This document shows positions 1 through 4,784 of a DNA stretch of 10,080 nucleotides, one piece after another (the first letter of the stretch is position 1; every line of letters begins with the position of its first letter). The notes under the pieces were generated by a model that was not told where the DNA came from, ran no database searches, and was given only the letters and a program-made list of their open reading frames with translations. The position numbers and the translations under genes were made by a program. This DNA comes from Nitrososphaerota archaeon (GTDB lineage: Archaea; Thermoproteota; Nitrososphaeria; Nitrososphaerales; Nitrosopumilaceae), in assembly GCA_016871975.1 (NCBI GenBank), contig VHBM01000040.1, positions 1-10,080 on the forward strand, read 5' to 3'.

Positions 1-2
1 CG

Positions 3-182
3 CAGCCTAGGATTGAACGCGAGGTAAACGACGGCATGACAACAACAATTGGTAGATTAGAAAGTATAGACCTGTTTGATAATGGAATAAAGTATGTGCT
101 GTTCTCACACAACAAAAAGATGGGATCGGCAAAGGGTGCAGTACTGCTAGCAGAGATGCTATACAAAAAAGGCAAAATCTAG
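3..182 (+). CDS. asd: Aspartate-semialdehyde dehydrogenase, C-terminal end (partial)
   Basis: The frame is open from the left edge and ends at TAG 180-182, giving the last 59 residues. The visible part begins QPRIEREVNDGMTTTIGRL, continues through KYVLFSHNKKMGSAKGA and ends in a helix with VLLAEMLY. This is the usual C-terminus of archaeal/fungal-type aspartate-semialdehyde dehydrogenase: a QPR segment, a strand carrying the G-R-L motif, then the S/G-H-N-x-x-x-G-A-A/S-K-G-A stretch of the substrate-domain end. The enzyme reduces aspartyl phosphate to aspartate semialdehyde with NADPH in the cytoplasm, feeding lysine, threonine and methionine synthesis. The catalytic Cys and His lie outside the window. 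The assignment rests on recalled family sequence, and only this tail can be judged. Confidence 0.8.
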   Translation, partial: QPRIEREVNDGMTTTIGRLESIDLFDNGIKYVLFSHNKKMGSAKGAVLLAEMLYKKGKI

Positions 183-211
183 GTCAAAAATCATAAAAAT
201 TTCATTATATC

Positions 212-220
212 TTTATTAAT
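212..220 (+). promoter_or_regulatory. TATA-like box for the Lrp/AsnC gene
   Basis: TTTATTAAT is centred at about 216, which predicts transcription starting near 242 and a leader of about 12 nt before ATG 254. It lies inside a perfect 10-bp palindrome, TTATTAATAA (213-222). A palindrome over the box could serve autoregulation by the regulator itself, but that is inference. Confidence 0.5.
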
Positions 221-253
221 AATGTAATTCTTTACACTTATTGCTGGATTTTA

Positions 254-709
254 ATGGCAAAAATCGATAATCTTGATCTAATTATTTTATCTGAGCTCAG
301 CCAAGACGCAGCAATTTCTGTGCCAAAGCTTTCAAAAAAGATCAAGGTAAACCCGTCAGTTGTTTACAGTAGGATAAAGCGATTAATCAAACGAAAACTA
401 ATTGAGCGATTTACAATCGAGGTAAACAGTGCAGAGCTTGGCTATCATGTAAAGGCACTAACTGGAATAAACATGGATACAAAGTTACGTGATAATGTAA
501 TTGAGGAGCTATTCAAAATAGCTGGAGTGTCAGAGATTGCCGAAGTTACTGGAAGATTTGATGTTTTAGTTACAATGCATGCAAAAACACTTGATGAGAT
601 GCACAAGCTTTTATCTGAAAAAATTGGCAGAATACAAGGCATACAGAGCTCAGAATCTTTTATTGAGATGAAAACGCGTAAAAAGCCAATGCCGTTTATG
701 CCTGAGTAG
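254..709 (+). CDS. Lrp/AsnC-family transcriptional regulator
   Basis: A 151-residue cytoplasmic DNA-binding protein of typical Lrp/AsnC length. Residues 5-50 form the winged helix-turn-helix (NLDLIILSELSQDAAISVPKL, then PSVVYSRIKRLIKRKLI). Residues about 65-140 form the ligand-binding, oligomerising RAM domain, with the characteristic GVSEIAEVTGRFDVLVTMHA strand-turn-strand. These proteins bind amino acids or related effectors and repress or activate nearby genes as dimers to octamers. It follows asd by 71 bases and precedes ctaB by 38 bases, but both it and ctaB have their own TATA-like box, so a shared operon is not needed. The C-terminal tail is basic and Met/Pro-rich. Archaea of this group carry many Lrp paralogues, so the target and effector cannot be named from sequence alone. 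Confidence 0.88.
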   Translation: MAKIDNLDLIILSELSQDAAISVPKLSKKIKVNPSVVYSRIKRLIKRKLIERFTIEVNSAELGYHVKALTGINMDTKLRDNVIEELFKIAGVSEIAEVTGRFDVLVTMHAKTLDEMHKLLSEKIGRIQGIQSSESFIEMKTRKKPMPFMPE

Positions 710-718
710 CATGCTACA

Positions 719-727
719 TTTAATTTT
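719..727 (+). promoter_or_regulatory. TATA-like box fixing the GTG start of ctaB
   Basis: TTTAATTTT is centred at 723, 25-26 bases before GTG 748, which is the spacing of a leaderless archaeal mRNA. This favours GTG 748 over the in-frame ATG at 760. Confidence 0.5.
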
Positions 728-747
728 AGAAAGGATGGCAGTATAGC

Positions 748-1689
748 GTGGAAGAAAAGATGCAAAAGACAAAGACCGAGTCTCGCATCAAAGTATACTA
801 TGAGGTAACAAAGCCAAAGATCTGGTATCTCCTAGTTTTTACAACCTTTGCAGCTGCAATTACTGCATCAAATATTTATCAAGTTGAGATTTCGGCAGCT
901 ACTTGGGCCCTTATGCTCATAGGGGTAATTGCGGGCTCTGCTGCAGCAAACACGCTGACAAACTATCATGATAGAGACATTGATGCTATAATGGAGCGAA
1001 CAAAAACCAGACCGCTTCCCTCAAAGCGGATTTATCCTCCTGAAAAGGCACGGGACTTTGGTCTTGTATTGGCTGCAATTGCTCTTGCGTGCTCATTTGG
1101 TCTTTCATATACTACAAGTTTCTGGCAGGGAATAATTGCAGGTTCGCTTATGGCCTTTGGTCTTGCTGATAATATCCTAGTTTACAGCTATACTCTAAAG
1201 CGCAGAAGCTGGACTAACATAATTTTAGGCGGATTTTCAGGCGGGGCTCCTGCAATGATTGGATATGTTGCAGTAACAATGGATGGTCTCTGGTCACTTG
1301 GGCTTATGATGGGTGCACTTGTTTTTGTATGGATTCCAATGCATATATGGGCGCTGACTTTACATTTTAAAGAAGATTATAACAAGGTAAATGTTCCAAT
1401 GCTAACTGCTGTAAGATCTGAAAAAGCTTCTGTTAGGATAATAGCAGGAACTACACTTATGATGGTACTATTTTCTGTCGTTCCTTTCTTTTTGACTTTG
1501 GAAGATGGAAAACTAATGATGGGTCCAGTCTATCTATACACTGCAATTGCGTCAGGAGTTTTGATGGTAATTTTATCGATTTGGGTTATGGCAAAACCAT
1601 CTGAAAAAGCATCATGGACTCTGTTCAAGTTTTCCAGTCCTTATCTTGCTGTCTTGTTTATCGCATTGATGGTTGACTCTGCATTATAA
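748..1689 (+). CDS. ctaB: Protoheme IX farnesyltransferase (haem O synthase)
   Basis: A 313-residue integral membrane prenyltransferase of the UbiA superfamily, a normal length for CtaB/CyoE. It transfers a farnesyl group from farnesyl diphosphate to the 2-vinyl of haem B, making haem O, the precursor of haem A for haem-copper oxidases. The Mg-diphosphate motif is NYHDRDIDAIMERTKTRPLP (residues 72-91; N72, D75 and D79 in N-x2-D-x3-D spacing). The second family signature, YSYTLKRRSWTNIILGGFSG, follows near residue 148, then a GAPAMIGY segment. About eight or nine hydrophobic segments are visible. In ammonia oxidisers it would supply the terminal oxidase. GTG 748 is chosen because a TATA-like box lies about 26 bases upstream; ATG 760 would remove only four residues. 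No ctaA is seen nearby. Confidence 0.93.
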   Translation: MEEKMQKTKTESRIKVYYEVTKPKIWYLLVFTTFAAAITASNIYQVEISAATWALMLIGVIAGSAAANTLTNYHDRDIDAIMERTKTRPLPSKRIYPPEKARDFGLVLAAIALACSFGLSYTTSFWQGIIAGSLMAFGLADNILVYSYTLKRRSWTNIILGGFSGGAPAMIGYVAVTMDGLWSLGLMMGALVFVWIPMHIWALTLHFKEDYNKVNVPMLTAVRSEKASVRIIAGTTLMMVLFSVVPFFLTLEDGKLMMGPVYLYTAIASGVLMVILSIWVMAKPSEKASWTLFKFSSPYLAVLFIALMVDSAL

Positions 1690-1702
1690 TTTAGTTTCAA
1701 CA

Positions 1703-2254
1703 TTAAATGTAAACTGGCTTTTGTTTGTAATTAATTAGAACATCATTTATTCCATCAATAATACTTTGAATCCTAGGTACGCTGAATTTTTTTTCTGTGA
1801 TTTCATTTTTAATTATATTTAGATAATGTAATTTTGTTTTTACAGTCTTGAGTCGCTTTGTTTTTGATAAATCAGAATTTTTAAGATCAGAAAGATTAGC
1901 TGCAATATCACATAACTTGATTAGTTTTGCCTCAAATGGTGCACTTTTTAGTTGCTTTACATATTGGGACTCTCTTTCTTTTTTAGGCAATTTTGTATCC
2001 TTTGAGAGTGATGAGACAAAAATTGCAACATCACGTCCAAACTGCTCAAAAATATCATCAAAGCTTGTGTTTGTGTCTTCTATGGTATCATGAAGCCAGG
2101 CAGCACAAAGAACATCCTCATTTACAATTCCGATGTTTTTTAGTCTGCTAACTACAGACTCTAGATGTGCAGCGTAAGGTGTAGCTCCATCTTTTCTAGT
2201 CATTTTGGAATGTTTTTCTTTTGCAAATAATTCAGCTTTTTCTAGTTTTGTCAT
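1703..2254 (-). CDS. MESH1/SpoT-like HD-domain hydrolase, stand-alone
   Basis: A 183-residue soluble protein consisting almost only of the HD domain of RelA/SpoT hydrolases. From ATG 2254, the metal and catalytic residues appear in family order: H30 (TPYAAHLESV), H55-D56 and E59-D60 (AAWLHDTIEDT), then D116 and N120 (KLIKLCDIAANLSD). The FGRDVAIFVSSLSK segment also matches. No synthetase, TGS or ACT domain follows, so it resembles small alarmone hydrolases or metazoan MESH1, which remove the 3' pyrophosphate of ppGpp and can act on NADPH. Whether this archaeon makes (p)ppGpp is doubtful, so the substrate is open. The gene converges on ctaB with a 13-bp gap. The frame can also start at TTG 2272 (six extra residues), which has a weak TATA-like sequence about 26 bases before it. 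The ATG was preferred because the fold begins just after it. Confidence 0.82.
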   Translation of the reverse strand: MTKLEKAELFAKEKHSKMTRKDGATPYAAHLESVVSRLKNIGIVNEDVLCAAWLHDTIEDTNTSFDDIFEQFGRDVAIFVSSLSKDTKLPKKERESQYVKQLKSAPFEAKLIKLCDIAANLSDLKNSDLSKTKRLKTVKTKLHYLNIIKNEITEKKFSVPRIQSIIDGINDVLINYKQKPVYI

Positions 2255-2376
2255 GGGTGGTTTTGATATCAACTATTCAAATTCTTAACCAACATTTGTA
2301 TTATTTTGAATCAAGAAAAAAATCCAAATTCTGATGATTTTCCAATCTCAATTACAAACCATTAAATGTAATCAAA

Positions 2377-2589
2377 ATGACCAAGTGCGTGAGCAAGCAA
2401 AAGGCTTTAGATATTTTATCTCAATTCAGGGATCGCAAGCAAAAAAGACTTGAGACCATTAATCAAAGCATCCCTCAGTTTACAACATCTGAATCAAAAG
2501 ATAACGTAATTTTACTTAGAAATACAGTTCAAGGCGAGCTACAAATCCTTGATGAAGTAATTTCTGAGCTTAAAACAGACCAAAGCTAG
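2377..2589 (+). CDS. Small helical protein of unknown function
   Basis: A 70-residue, charged, soluble protein that I do not recognise. It reads as two helices: residues 5-30 (KQKALDILSQFRDRKQKRLE) and 40-67 (KDNVILLRNTVQGELQILDE), separated by a short polar loop. The heptad-like Leu/Ile spacing suggests a helical hairpin or dimeric coiled coil. There is no signal peptide or membrane segment. One Cys (residue 4) is near the start. A weak TATA-like AATTACAA is centred about 24 bases before ATG 2377, so a nearly leaderless mRNA is possible. It is divergent from the HD-domain gene with about 120 bases between the two starts. Codon usage looks like that of its neighbours. It is likely to be a real lineage-specific protein, but no function can be inferred. 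Confidence 0.62.
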   Translation: MTKCVSKQKALDILSQFRDRKQKRLETINQSIPQFTTSESKDNVILLRNTVQGELQILDEVISELKTDQS

Positions 2590-2611
2590 TTCAATACGCG
2601 TCTCGTTTTGA

Positions 2612-2623
2612 TTGGCTAGCCAA
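2612..2623. promoter_or_regulatory. 12-bp perfect palindrome, possible operator
   Basis: TTGGCTAGCCAA is a perfect palindrome 27 bases upstream of the TATA-like box that serves the 43-residue gene at 2680. This is where archaeal regulators that recruit or block TBP/TFB can bind. No bound protein is known, and a 12-mer palindrome can occur by chance. Confidence 0.3.
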
Positions 2624-2649
2624 CAGATCAACTTTAGCAATATCGTGGA

Positions 2650-2657
2650 CTTATATG
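2650..2657 (+). promoter_or_regulatory. TATA-like box for leaderless small gene at 2680
   Basis: CTTATATG is centred at 2653.5, 26-27 bases before ATG 2680. The spacing predicts transcription beginning at the start codon itself. Confidence 0.5.
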
Positions 2658-2679
2658 ACCTGAAATAGATAATCATTCT

Positions 2680-2811
2680 ATGGTACAACTACACGTTTCT
2701 AATGAAACAATGCTGCGGATGAAAAAGATAGTAGGAATTGACCATGTAAAAGATGGCGACTATCTTGTTAACGAAATGATTGATATTTTAGAAAAGAAAA
2801 ACAAGAAGTAG
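2680..2811 (+). CDS. 43-residue protein, possibly ribbon-helix-helix type
   Basis: A short gene from ATG 2680 to TAG 2809-2811, encoding 43 residues. It starts MVQLHVSNETMLRMKKIVG, continues DHVKDGDYLVNEMIDILEKK and ends with a basic tail. The pattern of a short strand (VQLHVS), a helix (ETMLRMKKIV), a turn and a second helix (GDYLVNEMIDILEKK) resembles the minimal ribbon-helix-helix fold of CopG/VapB-like antitoxins and regulators. That is a resemblance only. No toxin-like partner (PIN, RelE) is adjacent. Support for the gene is a well-placed TATA-like box giving a leaderless start, an uninterrupted codon pattern like that of its neighbours, and a T7 run just downstream that could end the transcript. 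Confidence 0.6.
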   Translation: MVQLHVSNETMLRMKKIVGIDHVKDGDYLVNEMIDILEKKNKK

Positions 2812-2829
2812 ATTATACCTAAAGCTTAA

Positions 2830-2836
2830 TTTTTTT
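2830..2836 (+). terminator. Poly-T terminator after the 43-residue gene
   Basis: A T7 run starts 19 bases after the stop codon. Archaeal RNA polymerase can terminate on U-rich tracts without a hairpin, and no strong hairpin is seen here. Confidence 0.4.
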
Positions 2837-2846
2837 ACAAACAAAA

Positions 2847-2854
2847 CTTATCTT
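2847..2854 (+). promoter_or_regulatory. TATA-like box for the frameshifted gene at 2877
   Basis: CTTATCTT is centred at 2850.5, 26-27 bases before ATG 2877, which marks that ATG as the true leaderless start. ATG 2938 lies too far downstream to fit. Confidence 0.42.
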
Positions 2855-2876
2855 TATTTAGAATTATCATCGGATC

Positions 2877-3120
2877 ATGCCAGCTGATATCAAGACAATT
2901 GAAGAGCTAAAACAAAAGATAACAAATCTTTCTCTCGATGGGGAAAAATCAAAAAAAAATTCTTGAGTTAATCAGTCAGTTTGAAATTGAGGCAAAAAAC
3001 AAAAAAGATGGAAAAAAACTACGAAAGATTTTGTTGGATGTTAGTGCAATCAACGTACGTGCGGGTAGCTTGGTGTTTGACTATTCTGAAAACTATGGTC
3101 TTCTCTCAAAAATGGTTTAG
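2877..3120 (+). CDS. Small conserved-looking protein, interrupted by a frameshift at an A9 run
   Basis: ATG 2877 opens a frame, MPADIKTIEELKQKITNLSL, that stops at TGA 2964-2966. The next frame over is open from ATG 2938 to TAG 3118-3120, ending in SLVFDYSENYGLLSKMV. The frames meet at nine A's (2951-2959). Removing one A joins them as EKSKKILELISQFEIEAKNK, a smooth helical protein of 80 residues, so I treat both parts as one gene. The promoter box fits ATG 2877 and not ATG 2938. The product looks soluble: an N-terminal helix, a Lys-rich middle and a more compact C-terminus. I do not recognise the family. Explanations are a homopolymer sequencing error, a real mutation, or +1 recoding or transcript slippage on the A run. 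The conservative alternative is a 60-residue protein from ATG 2938. Confidence 0.55.
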
Positions 3121-3128
3121 TAAAATAA
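3121..3128 (+). promoter_or_regulatory. TATA-like box for the gene at 3149
   Basis: TAAAATAA directly follows the preceding stop codon and is centred 24-25 bases before ATG 3149, consistent with a leaderless mRNA from that ATG. Confidence 0.4.
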
Positions 3129-3148
3129 TTTTAATTTTAAATAGAACA

Positions 3149-3531
3149 ATGTGTATTATCATTATCAGCACCAAAAATTATGATGAGTTTTGTGATAAGA
3201 TACTAGGGCTAGATAAAAAAATTAGATTTGCAGGAATTTATGATGCACCACGAGTCTATGGAAAGATGCAGGAAGGACTAACATCATATCTTAGCCCATT
3301 TGAGACTGAGACATCACCAATCAGGCGCTATATAGATGGAAGGCACGTCTCAAGTTTTAGCAAAAAATTGGAGCGCCAGTTTTTGCATTAACAAAATATG
3401 AAAAAGTTTACCGCGTAACTATGATCTTTGAAGGCGAGAAAATTCTTTGCTTTAGCGCAGAAAGTGATGTGAACATAATTGGTTTAATCGATAATGTGAT
3501 GAAGCTAAGAGACGAAGCCCTAAAGACTTGA
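3149..3531 (+). CDS. Conserved archaeal protein of unknown function, frameshifted at an A6 run
   Basis: ATG 3149 opens MCIIIISTKNYDEFCDKILG, which reads through IRFAGIYDAPRVYGKMQEGL and RRYIDGRHVSSFSKK, then falls into an unlikely tail and stops at TAA 3389-3391. In the -1 frame, coding continues without a break from the A6 run (3362-3367): IGAPVFALTKYEKVYRVTMI, then FEGEKILCFSAESDVNIIGL, to TGA 3529-3531. Adding one A joins them as SFSKKIGAPVFALTKYEK, 127 residues in all. The order helix, strand (IRFAGIYD), strand-rich middle (VFALTKYEKVYRVTMIF) and final helix suggests a roadblock/profilin-like fold. I recall similar unnamed families in Nitrososphaeria (perhaps DUF6659) but cannot verify this. 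It may be a sequencing error, a pseudogene or a -1 recoding site; the zero frame reads AGC AAA AAA TTG there. Confidence 0.6.
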
Positions 3532-3570
3532 TTATTGAAAACAACCCAATATCAAAATAGAAGATTTTGT

Positions 3571-3606
3571 GTGGAGGCAGTAAAAAATGGGACGGCCTGC
3601 CTCCAC
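3571..3606. other. GC-rich inverted repeat / RNA hairpin
   Basis: GTGGAGGCAG (3571-3580) and CTGCCTCCAC (3597-3606) are perfect 10-bp inverted arms around a 16-base, A/G-rich loop. The stem is much richer in GC than the surrounding AT-rich DNA. It lies about 40 bases after the stop of the frameshifted gene and about 140 bases before P-II. No T run follows, so it is not a bacterial-style terminator. It could be a 3'-UTR stabilising hairpin, part of a small RNA, or a protein-binding site. Confidence 0.5.
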
Positions 3607-3714
3607 TTAATGGTCAAGGCACTAACTAGTGACATTAGTTTGAAATTTTTCTTATAAAGAGTTACGTAGGAATTATACGCGAGTCTCTAAAGCGCATAAA
3701 GTACAAGAAGAATG

Positions 3715-3722
3715 TTTATTTT
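3715..3722 (+). promoter_or_regulatory. TATA-like box for the P-II gene
   Basis: TTTATTTT is centred at 3718.5, 25-26 bases before ATG 3744. This supports ATG 3744 over TTG 3723 as the start. Confidence 0.5.
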
Positions 3723-3743
3723 TTGTATGATGAAACCCTTTCC

Positions 3744-4076
3744 ATGTTAAAAGTTGAGGAAATAATTCGAAGCTCAAAACTATACGATGTACAGAGGGCC
3801 CTCGCAGATCTTGGCATACCTACATTCTCATCTTATGAAGTAAAACTTTCAGGAATCCTCAAGGGTCATTCTGGATGGCGAAACAAGACAAGTGACTTTA
3901 TCCCAAAATCAAAAATTGAGATCCTATGCAATGACGGCGAACATGATAAGATAGTAAATGCAATTTTAGAAGCTGCAAAGACTGGCGATAAAGGAGATGG
4001 CATAGTTTTTGTCTACCAAGTAGACAAACTGGTAAAAATTAAGAATGGCCAAACTGGAGAATCTGCTCTCAAGTAA
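3744..4076 (+). CDS. P-II family signal protein (GlnB/GlnK-like), variant T-loop
   Basis: 110 residues, the usual P-II length. The start MLKVEEIIRSSKLYDVQRAL aligns residue for residue with E. coli GlnB. The trimer core is intact (ALADLGI, EVK at 32-34, FIPKSKIEIL, and the B-loop TGDKGDGIVFVYQV at 80-93). P-II proteins read ATP/ADP and 2-oxoglutarate and control ammonium transporters or enzymes. Key positions differ from GlnB. R38-Q39 are replaced by I38-L39, so the glutamine that holds Mg and 2-oxoglutarate is missing. The T-loop between H42 and the F-[LI]-P-K motif is three residues shorter (GHSGWRNKTSDFIPK), and the uridylylated Tyr51 is absent. K90 of the B-loop region is Ile (I87). It probably still binds a nucleotide or another ligand, but not in the standard way. 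No amt transporter is next to it. Confidence 0.85.
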   Translation: MLKVEEIIRSSKLYDVQRALADLGIPTFSSYEVKLSGILKGHSGWRNKTSDFIPKSKIEILCNDGEHDKIVNAILEAAKTGDKGDGIVFVYQVDKLVKIKNGQTGESALK

Positions 4077-4093
4077 ATTTTTTAGGTTTAAAA

Positions 4094-4101
4094 TTATATT
4101 A
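4094..4101 (+). promoter_or_regulatory. TATA-like box for the gene at 4122
   Basis: TTATATTA is centred at 4097.5, about 25 bases before ATG 4122, giving a leaderless mRNA. It favours ATG 4122 over the in-frame TTG 4107. Confidence 0.5.
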
Positions 4102-4121
4102 GATGGTTGCTGAGGCATTAT

Positions 4122-4436
4122 ATGAAAAAGGAATATGTTGTAAAGAGCATAGACGCAGCACCAGATGGTAAGCCATATGTTCTGGTATCTTTGATGTCGG
4201 CAAAAGAATTAATGGATAATTCCTCACCCGTTTCACCTTTTGGCTCAAAGGTTATGGGGTTTAGCAACATGAATGACATGGTAAAGGAGCTAAACAAGAT
4301 GTTTACAGGAATGGGCGGCATGCCTGGCGGAGTGACATCGATAAAGCTTGACATGCACGAGTACAAAGAGATGAATCTCTCAGTTGGAGACAAGGTGTAC
4401 TTGGAGCTTACAAAGGCCGAAAATACTGGTGTCTAG
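4122..4436 (+). CDS. Conserved hypothetical protein, 104 residues
   Basis: Starts MKKEYVVKSIDAAPDGKPYV and ends VGDKVYLELTKAENTGV. I do not recognise a named family. The first 30 residues and residues 72-100 look like beta strands (PYVLVSLMSA; VTSIKLDMHEY; LSVGDKVYLELT), suggesting a small beta-barrel. Between them, residues 45-70 form a flexible, Met/Gly-rich insert (FSNMNDMVKELNKMFTGMGG, then MPGG) with a short helix that could bind a hydrophobic partner. No signal peptide or membrane segment is present. It has its own TATA-like box and a T-rich end just after the stop. It follows the P-II gene by 45 bases on the same strand, but a functional link is not shown. TTG 4107 is an alternative start, five codons longer, and the less likely one. 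Confidence 0.72.
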   Translation: MKKEYVVKSIDAAPDGKPYVLVSLMSAKELMDNSSPVSPFGSKVMGFSNMNDMVKELNKMFTGMGGMPGGVTSIKLDMHEYKEMNLSVGDKVYLELTKAENTGV

Positions 4437-4439
4437 AAA

Positions 4440-4450
4440 TTTCCTTTTTT
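4440..4450 (+). terminator. T-rich terminator after the 104-residue protein
   Basis: TTTCCTTTTTT begins four bases after the stop codon. Its last bases overlap the TATA-like box of the next gene, an economical end-to-start arrangement. Confidence 0.35.
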
Positions 4451-4453
4451 ATA
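4446..4453 (+). promoter_or_regulatory. TATA-like box for the Cys/His-rich mini-gene at 4473
   Basis: TTTTTATA is centred at 4449.5, 23-24 bases before ATG 4473, close to the leaderless spacing seen elsewhere in the window. Confidence 0.45.
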
Positions 4454-4472
4454 ACTAGTACATTCCAAAATC

Positions 4473-4592
4473 ATGGAACATTGTGAAAGGTGTCAAAAAA
4501 ACCATAAAGTACAACATACTCACGTAGAATCTGCCCATATACCTCATCTTGTCTCAAAGTGTGATTGTTCTTGCCATCTATCAAAATCCTAG
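4473..4592 (+). CDS. 39-residue Cys/His-rich putative zinc-binding protein
   Basis: ATG 4473 to TAG 4590-4592. The product begins MEHCERCQKNHKVQHTH and ends LVSKCDCSCHLSKS. A CxxC pair (C4, C7) near the start and a CxCxC-H group (C30, C32, C34, H35) near the end, with five further His between them, are the pattern of a small zinc-binding (ribbon-like) protein. Such a high Cys and His density is very unlikely in a random AT-rich frame. A TATA-like box at leaderless distance supports expression. It reads toward the radical SAM gene on the other strand. It may be a regulatory zinc finger, a metal buffer or, less likely, a peptide substrate of the neighbouring radical SAM enzyme. The family is not recognised. 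Confidence 0.6.
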   Translation: MEHCERCQKNHKVQHTHVESAHIPHLVSKCDCSCHLSKS

Positions 4593-4646
4593 AGTGGTAA
4601 ATTTTCCTTTTATCAAAAAATAAACAAGTCATGACTATAATGAATT

Positions 4647-4751
4647 ATGAATAGAAATTATGAATCATACTACATGACATGCCCTAAATGTAAAGAGTAT
4701 TTTGGTATGGGTTCAAAATGTATGAATTGTGAATACGATTTTTCGGATTAG
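4647..4751 (+). CDS. 34-residue double-CxxC zinc-ribbon mini-protein
   Basis: ATG 4647 to TAG 4749-4751. The product starts MNRNYESYYMTCPKCKEYFG and ends CMNCEYDFSD. Two CxxC knuckles, C12-P-K-C15 and C25-M-N-C28, are separated by nine residues, the classic arrangement of a minimal zinc ribbon. The aromatic residues after each knuckle (EYFG, EYDF) also fit. An A-rich TAAAC element at about 4620-4625 is near the spacing for a leaderless start, though it is a weak box. ATG 4674 would shorten it to the ribbon alone (25 residues). The gene ends 33 bases from the stop of the convergent radical SAM gene. Function is unknown; stand-alone ribbons of this size are often nucleic-acid or protein-binding adaptors. 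Confidence 0.62.
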   Translation: MNRNYESYYMTCPKCKEYFGMGSKCMNCEYDFSD

Positions 4752-4766
4752 ATATTCTTAATCCAA

Positions 4767-4780
4767 TTTTTTTCTTTTTT
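4767..4780 (+). terminator. Double poly-T terminator for the plus-strand mini-genes
   Basis: TTTTTTTCTTTTTT lies between the stop of the zinc-ribbon gene and the convergent radical SAM gene. It is the longest T tract in this region and is well placed to end plus-strand transcripts. Confidence 0.5.
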
Positions 4781-4784
4781 AAAT

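Larger units (their letters stand above)
3532..3743. other. Intergenic region before the P-II gene
   Basis: About 210 bases. It holds the GC-rich inverted repeat at 3571-3606 and the TATA-like box at 3715-3722. A weak frame from TTG 3535 to TAA (40 codons) runs through the hairpin and has no promoter support. The P-II frame is open upstream back to 3639 and reads VGIIRESLKRIKYKKN, but it contains no ATG, GTG or TTG before 3723, so I do not call it coding. Confidence 0.5.

Noticed and set aside
1700..1710. The short palindrome ACATTAAATGT at the convergent end of ctaB and the HD gene.
   Set aside because: Five-base arms inside the coding end of the HD gene are too weak to call a bidirectional terminator.
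3535..3657. A 40-codon frame from TTG 3535 directly after the frameshifted gene.
   Set aside because: It has a weak start codon and no promoter box, it runs through a perfect hairpin and its composition is unremarkable.
3671..3687. A 13-base pattern like ATNATACGYGA appears here, on the minus strand near 5950-5962, and at 9553-9564.
   Set aside because: The copies differ at several positions, lie in unlike contexts (one inside a coding region) and have no fixed distance to any start; chance is enough.
3723..3733. ATGATGA here resembles the C box of a C/D guide RNA.
   Set aside because: No matching D box or inner C'/D' boxes at suitable spacing, and the site overlaps the P-II promoter and start.
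3639..3743. The P-II frame is open well upstream and reads VGIIRESLKRIKYKKN, as if the protein were longer.
   Set aside because: No ATG, GTG or TTG occurs there before TTG 3723, the promoter box lies inside it, and P-II proteins start exactly at the chosen Met.
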